Made by a program: the position numbers and the translations under genes. DNA of 64,000 bases from Phalacrocorax aristotelis (taxonomy: Eukaryota; Chordata; Aves; Suliformes; Phalacrocoracidae): contig NC_134279.1 in the NCBI RefSeq assembly GCF_949628215.1, positions 14,225,541-14,289,540 of the forward strand, given 5' to 3'. This document shows, piece by piece, positions 60,401 through 64,000 of this stretch (position 1 is its first letter; each line of letters starts with the position of its first letter). The notes beneath the pieces are model-generated. The model had not been told where the DNA came from, made no database searches, and saw only the letters and a list, made by a program, of their open reading frames with translations.

Positions 60401-63400
60401 CTTAATGCTAATTGCTTCCCAGCCAGTCTCCCACATCTCCTTTCCTCTGTCTTCCTTCTCTGCCACTCCAAAGCCTTTCCTTTCCACACAACCACTACCA
60501 CCTTTCTGATGGGACAGAAAACAAGAAACTCCTATGCCTGTGACATCCCTGAGCAAGGAGAGAGTGTGCTGCCTAGTAGTGGGATGCACAGCTGGGGTCA
60601 GGAGCCTGACGCCCACCTGACTGCAGGCAGAGGGAAAGCTGTGGCCCTGAAGTCTTGGCTGCCTCAGCTGGCTTCAGTCTGTCTGTGCAGTGCAAGGCTA
60701 ATGGTGCAGTCAGCCGTACAACAACCACTACTAATGTCTGCATAACTCATCACTGGAGTAATCTAAAAGACTCTTCCATCCCCTTTCATGCCTGTTTTTT
60801 TTCAGACGAAAAAGAGGGTTCAAAAAACCTATGCTGAAAGGAAACTGAGTTTTAAGTACATGTTCCCATTTGGGACAGCAATTAAAGGCTGCCTCAAGCT
60901 AGAACAAGCCCTGCGAACACCTTAAAAGGAATCCAAACAAAACAAGTATCCTAAGACTCAAATATGTAATTTCATTCCATTCTGGTTCATCAGCATACTG
61001 CTAGGCACCTTTCTGACATGGCACCTGTCCCTTTCAAGCCCTTCCTGCTGAGCATAACTCACTGGAAAGCCACGAACACGGGGTGGGTAACTCACAGTGT
61101 GATCGTGGGGTTGGGATACTCCCAGCCTTTTATTAATGAGCAGGGCTTGCTTAAACAATAGCACAAGACATTCCTGAAATAGTAGGAGAAAGAGGGAACC
61201 CTGGTTTAAAACACATTACTAAGATCACACCATCTAGAGGACAGCTGCTATTTTCCACAGTCAAATGGAAAATATGCAGCATTGCTTCTCAAGGCAATTA
61301 ATTGGTTACAAGGAGGAAGGTCAAAGACACAGGAAAGAATAGTAGTTAATTATTAACAATAATGCCATTGCATATGATTTTAAATGCATTAGCAAGGTAG
61401 TCTTGTATGAACAGGATGAAGGCTTTGTCCCTTCTGAAATCTACCTTGTTAACACCATGGACAGAAAGTGAAGGCACACAAAATTGTTGACATCAAGACA
61501 GACAGAACAAAGCCCAACTCCCCCCCCACTTTTCAGCCCTTGTTCCTTCCTGCCCTCATTTTTCTGGCAGGCAGTGCTTGAAGGACAGCACTGACAGAGA
61601 CATGCCTCTGCTTGTGCCAGTCTCCTCTCTGTAAGGAGACCTGCAGCACTAATACAGCTCTGCTCTCAGAAAAGCCCAGTCCAGAGCCCTTGTGTAGAGC
61701 CACGTCGGGTGAGCTGCAGCACTGTGCTGAGGGATTAAGGACTTGGCAATGCTCTTTAAGCATGCACACAGCCAGGGCTGCCCACCACAACCACACTCTG
61801 GTAACAGCCAACGTGGCATCATGCAGTGTCATCTTCAGGCTAGAGGTAAAACCAGGGCATCTGCCTCCCCCATTTCTCCCCTTCCTTCCTGCACAGCCCC
61901 CAGCTCCCTTATTAGTCCCATACTCACCAAGTCTGTCTTCTAGTACAGCTCACTCTCAGTCCAGGCCTGCCTCCCCACTCCTGTCTCACGCCCTGCCCAT
62001 GCTGCTTATGCCCCCTTACACCTGGCTGGGAAGGTGTTTTCATAGTAGGCTGTACCCACAACTGCAAAAACATGCCCTCAGTTTGCTGTTACCATTGCTC
62101 AGCAACTTCTGCAGCCAACATCGGAGCTGGGGGTGGAAATAATCAGCCCCGGAAGAGGTTGGTGAGCAGCAAGAGCAAGCCCCAAGGCCTGCAGGGATGG
62201 GATGACATCAGGGACTATGAGAGCAAGCACAGAAAAATCTTGCAGTGCTCTCCCACATAATCATTCTTCACACTGAAGCACATTTTGAAACAAAGGGGGA
62301 AAACACCTAATCTTCAGAAGCAGGCTACATGACAAGATGTTTAACCAATGTTTCCAGACAAGGAGTAAAGGAAGCATCTGTACTGATTCAAAAGCAGCAC
62401 CAATGACTTTCACCACAAGGCTCTCGGTAGAAGTACATCATACAGCCCCAGCTCAGGTCAAGAGAAAGGAAAAAAATCCCTCTATCCATCACTCTCCAGA
62501 ACTCAAGCACCATGTCCCTCCCTAACTGCCCAAACCCATTTACCTGTTGGTAATACTGCTGGGCTGGAGCCTGCGGCCCTTGCATCTGTCCAGCCACAGG
62601 GCCAGCTGGTCCTTTGGGCATGGGCTGTCTCTCATACGGTGCCTTGAGGGCCTCCTGTCCCACTGGGAGCTCCCCTTGGGCTCTGCAAAGCCTGTCCCGC
62701 AACAGCGTGATGTTTGGCTGCAACCAGAAGAGACAGTGAAGGAAGGTTAATGGCACTACCTGTCAACCAGTGCATCACACCAAGAGGCTGACTGGCCACA
62801 CACTGATGAGCTCTCTTTCAGAAGCCTGCTCTATTTGTTTGGAATAAGTCTTTTCTGCACAAGACATGGGGCCTTTGGAACTGCCTTATGTGTGCCTGCC
62901 TCCCATCTTGGGCTGTATCATTCCCAAGCCAGCCTGTCTATAAATACCAGCTGATGGAAGATGAGAAAACAACAGAAAACAAACAAGTGTCAAGGTATAT
63001 GTTTCACTGTGTCTGGCTTCCAGGAAGGACAGCTGCCCCTCTGGCAGGCACTGGCTGTAAGGACAAGGGTGTGAAACAAAGAGGGAGAAGAACAAGACCA
63101 TGTACTTCTGGCAGCTCACTGAGGCCAATGCAGGGAGAAGTGAAACAGCCTGACCGCCACAACCCAAGGTGCATTTCAAATGGCAGTCCTGCTACTAACT
63201 GCACCATACAGAGACCTTTGCTCAAAGTACACCTGTTCACACAGAGAAAGGGAGTAAAAAACCTGAAGGCCCTGTACCTGGTTGGTATTCACAGGGAGGA
63301 AGGTCAAAGCTGCAGCAATGCTGCCCTGGGCAGCCAGGAGATTGGCGTATTGGCTCATCTTCTCAGCCAAAAGGGCCCCCACAGCATTAGGGTCCACAGC

Positions 63401-63451
63401 CTGGGTGAGCTGCACAGCTTTGCGCAGGATCACGACTTTCTCTATTAAATC
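45252..63451 (-). CDS. SEC31A: Protein transport protein SEC31A, 3' part (C-terminal 543 residues)
   Basis: SEC31A with SEC13 forms the outer cage of COPII vesicles at ER exit sites and boosts Sar1 GTP hydrolysis through Sec23. Ten coding exons (63451-63278, 62717-62544, 59901-59809, 59130-59001, 57960-57604, 52314-52256, 50115-49843, 49463-49344, 46423-46352, 45431-45252) total 1632 nt, exactly 544 codons with the stop, and all phases match. In order they encode the end of the alpha-solenoid, a Pro/Gln-rich linker with PPPGF (ALG-2 binding) and GWNDPP (Sec23/Sar1 contact), and the C-terminal helical domain ending VLTQANKLSV. The WD40 propeller and most of the solenoid lie right of the window. 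Human SEC31A has about 1220 residues (recalled). The linker has diverged most. Confidence 0.96.
45432..46351 (-). other. SEC31A: SEC31A intron before the last exon
   Basis: A 920-bp GT-AG intron. A short poly(T) tract lies near 45963-45976. Nothing else is recognised. Confidence 0.85.
46352..46423 (-). CDS. SEC31A: SEC31A exon (C-terminal helical domain)
   Basis: 72 nt, phase 0, encoding QTKRKLDDANKRLEFLYDKL then REQT, a charged amphipathic helix almost identical to human. Acceptor CAG at 46426-46424, GTAAGT donor at 46351-46346. Confidence 0.96.
46424..49343 (-). other. SEC31A: SEC31A intron, 2.9 kb
   Basis: A GT-AG intron between the SASDP- and QTKRKL-encoding exons. No repeat, gene or RNA is recognised. 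Confidence 0.85.
49344..49463 (-). CDS. SEC31A: SEC31A exon (start of C-terminal helical domain)
   Basis: 120 nt (40 codons) from the first CAG of a CAGCAG tandem acceptor, encoding QVQALPTEKITKKPIPEEHL, then ILKTAFEALIQRCL to SASDP. Using the second CAG would drop one Gln (exon start 49460). The first choice fits the human 'FQHVQ' spacing as I recall it. GTAGGT donor. Confidence 0.94.
49464..49842 (-). other. SEC31A: SEC31A intron, 379 bp
   Basis: A short intron ending in the tandem CAGCAG acceptor. Nothing else is seen. Confidence 0.85.
49843..50115 (-). CDS. SEC31A: SEC31A exon (second Pro-rich linker)
   Basis: 273 nt, phase 0. It starts VPDNFLPPVPITSPIMNPLA, continues as a Gln/Pro-rich stretch, and ends SMEGAPGAPIGNAIQ. 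The two ends match mammalian SEC31A closely. Acceptor CAG at 50118-50116 after a T-rich tract, GTAACA donor. Confidence 0.94.
50116..52255 (-). other. SEC31A: SEC31A intron, 2.1 kb
   Basis: No recognisable repeat, exon or RNA gene. Confidence 0.85.
52256..52314 (-). CDS. SEC31A: SEC31A micro-exon with the Sec23/Sar1-contacting Trp-Asn
   Basis: Only 59 nt, encoding PQNGWNDPPALNRAAKKKK after a split Gly. The Trp (52300-52298) and Asn (52297-52295) correspond to the invariant pair of the Sec31 active fragment, which inserts next to the Sar1 nucleotide site in Sec23-Sar1 structures and speeds GTP hydrolysis. Acceptor CAG at 52317-52315, GTACTC donor. Confidence 0.94.
52315..57603 (-). other. SEC31A: SEC31A intron, 5.3 kb
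   Basis: The longest SEC31A intron in the window, between the weak GTCTGC donor and the 59-nt micro-exon. It has an AT-rich block with several TAATTA-type sites (about 53905-54060), an A-rich tract at about 54607-54627, and an (AC)13 tract at 55177-55202. No further coding exon was recognised. Confidence 0.85.
55177..55202. repeat. (AC)13 microsatellite
   Basis: Thirteen AC units followed by a C run in the 5.3-kb SEC31A intron. It is the longest dinucleotide tract in the window and a likely polymorphic marker. Confidence 0.9.
57604..57960 (-). CDS. SEC31A: SEC31A Pro/Ser-rich linker exon
   Basis: 357 nt, acceptor TAG at 57963-57961. It encodes a low-complexity Pro/Ser/Gln/Ala linker, with ALYQPQQPIAVPAS early and SSGASFQHGRTGPP and ASDLPASQRT late, both matching mammalian SEC31A. 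The middle is poorly conserved. The donor is GTCTGC, a weak match to consensus, but the split Gly codon (G|GG) joins the next exon correctly. Confidence 0.92.
57961..59000 (-). other. SEC31A: SEC31A intron, 1.0 kb
   Basis: A pyrimidine-rich intron. The open frames on both strands show no coding signature. Confidence 0.85.
59001..59130 (-). CDS. SEC31A: SEC31A exon with the ALG-2-binding PPPGF motif
   Basis: 130 nt, acceptor CAG at 59133-59131 after a T-rich tract, GTGAGT donor. It encodes GDNAPPPGFIIPGAVNPN and onward, ending PTYPQ plus one base of a split Met codon. PPPGF at 59118-59104 matches the type-2 motif by which human SEC31A binds the calcium sensor ALG-2 (PDCD6), which holds SEC31A at ER exit sites. 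Confidence 0.93.
59131..59808 (-). other. SEC31A: SEC31A intron, 0.68 kb
   Basis: Contains a G-rich potential quadruplex at 59565-59584 on the plus strand (the template strand). It separates the optional 31-codon exon from the PPPGF exon. Confidence 0.85.
59565..59584 (+). other. Potential G-quadruplex
   Basis: Three G runs (5, 7 and 5 bases) separated by one T and by AT. The central run can supply two G-triplets, so four tetrad-forming tracts are available. Confidence 0.5.
59809..59901 (-). CDS. SEC31A: SEC31A optional 31-codon exon
   Basis: 93 nt, symmetric phase 0, acceptor CAG at 59904-59902, donor GTATAA at 59808-59803. It encodes VRIAPTVTTWSNKTPTALPS and ends CPSDTQ, a close match to the human segment that, as I recall, is left out of some SEC31A isoforms. 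Its removal keeps the frame. Longer frames in the other readings here are shadows. Confidence 0.9.
59902..62543 (-). other. SEC31A: SEC31A intron, 2.6 kb
   Basis: It lies upstream of the optional exon. The 176-codon plus-strand frame at 61612-62142 shows no protein family features. No repeat is recognised. Confidence 0.8.
62544..62717 (-). CDS. SEC31A: SEC31A exon (solenoid to linker junction)
   Basis: 174 nt, phase 0, acceptor CAG at 62720-62718, GTAAAT donor. It begins PNITLLRDRLCRAQGE and becomes Pro/Gln-rich, ending QQYYQQ, which marks the switch from folded solenoid to disordered linker. Confidence 0.95.
62718..63277 (-). other. SEC31A: SEC31A intron, 560 bp
   Basis: An ordinary GT-AG intron. 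Plus-strand open frames here are partly shadows of the flanking exons. Confidence 0.85.
63278..63451 (-). CDS. SEC31A: SEC31A exon (end of alpha-solenoid)
   Basis: 174 nt, phase 0 at both ends, with acceptor CAG at 63454-63452 and a GTACAG donor. It encodes DLIEKVVILRKAVQLTQAVD through KMSQYANLLAAQGSIAAALT to NTNQ, highly conserved helical-repeat sequence. It is the most upstream SEC31A exon inside the window. Confidence 0.96.
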
Positions 63452-64000
63452 CTGGAAGTTCAGGAAACAAACAAAACAAAACAACCCCACAAATGAGAAC
63501 AACAGGGTAAAGTAGGACCTGGCTAATAACTGTCATTGAGAGCTGTTCCTCAGGGCAGCCCTGCAGAACCCCTCTCACCTGACAGGAAGCCCAAGACAAG
63601 TGCAGTTTTCTTGGACAGTTACAGCTGCAACAAAGGCATGACTTTCCTAGCACGTGAGATGATAGAACAGCAACCACGCACCAAGTGGCTTCTAACAGAC
63701 CCAAGCCAGCAGCACATCTGGTACAGTTCAAAGCCAAAAGAACTGCTTTTAAACAGGGTTTCAGAGCCCTATCAGCACTAAGCATGTCCTCCAAAAGAGT
63801 ATGCTTTCAGAAAAATACTTGGTGAGGGCCATGAGAGTGAATGGAAAACATCACGACCATCACCACTATTAGTGCTGGGGTGCTGCACTTTGTTTGCAGC
63901 ATTTTAGTCAGTCAGTTCTTAACCATCTTAATCAAAAGGATCTAACAACTCCCGTGGGAGAATTGTCCATGGTTTTCTGGTTATTACTACCAAGATGGTT
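63452..64000 (-). other. SEC31A: SEC31A intron, partial (runs off the window)
   Basis: Sequence upstream of the DLIEKV exon. I looked for the preceding human-like exon (ending near 'PLSLQ') and did not find it here, so it lies beyond 64000. Confidence 0.8.

Noticed and set aside
61612-62142. 176-codon plus-strand frame in a SEC31A intron
   Set aside because: Antisense to SEC31A, Pro/Leu/Ser-rich from pyrimidine-rich intron sequence, with no domain.
63176-63448. Plus-strand open frame over the SEC31A solenoid exon
   Set aside because: A shadow of the real minus-strand exon at 63451-63278.
1-64000. tRNA, rRNA, snoRNA, microRNA, CRISPR or bacterial operon features
   Set aside because: I saw no cloverleaf boxes, C/D or H/ACA boxes in intronic hairpins, or spaced direct repeats. 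Small RNAs cannot be excluded without a covariance-model search.

Overview
This is a vertebrate nuclear segment, almost certainly from a bird. The genes are split by canonical GT-AG introns, CpG is depleted except in one promoter island, and the recognisable interspersed repeats are avian types: CR1 LINEs and short retroviral LTRs. I cannot name the species. There are no bacterial, phage or CRISPR features.

Two genes lie on the minus strand in the same orientation. SCD5 (stearoyl-CoA desaturase 5) is complete. It has five coding exons between 33409 and 2948 whose splice phases close exactly to a 303-residue protein, and introns of about 20.1, 4.8, 4.1 and 0.56 kb. A CpG-island promoter lies around 32.9-33.9 kb, and a 3'UTR of about 1.5 kb ends at an AATAAA near 1458-1463. 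The 3' part of SEC31A (outer COPII coat) occupies 63451-44.7 kb. Ten coding exons encode the last 543 residues, including the ALG-2-binding Pro-Pro-Pro-Gly-Phe motif, the Trp-Asn element that contacts Sec23/Sar1, a known optional 31-codon exon and the C-terminal helical domain. The upstream SEC31A exons lie beyond the right edge. The SEC31A-SCD5 tandem on one strand matches the human 4q21 order, which supports SCD5 rather than its paralogue SCD.

Layout: 1-763 is the 3' end of an endogenous retrovirus (an env remnant with most of its middle missing, a polypurine tract and an LTR). 764-1440 is intergenic. 1440-33.6 kb is SCD5, whose intron 2 holds a CR1 3' end (8930-9250) and a solo-LTR-like element (about 9426-10098). 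33.6-44.7 kb is intergenic and contains an internally deleted CR1 (about 42.1-44.4 kb). 44.7-64.0 kb is SEC31A.

Functionally, SCD5 is an endoplasmic-reticulum delta-9 desaturase and SEC31A builds the coat of vesicles leaving the ER. Nothing in the sequence shows that they act together. I found no new biological system. The most useful second-look items are the in-frame-deleted retroviral env reading frame, the two tiny uORFs before SCD5, the NAGNAG acceptor and weak donor in SEC31A, the internally deleted CR1 that keeps its ORF1 esterase motif, two homeodomain-site-rich intronic blocks, and several palindromes or hairpins.
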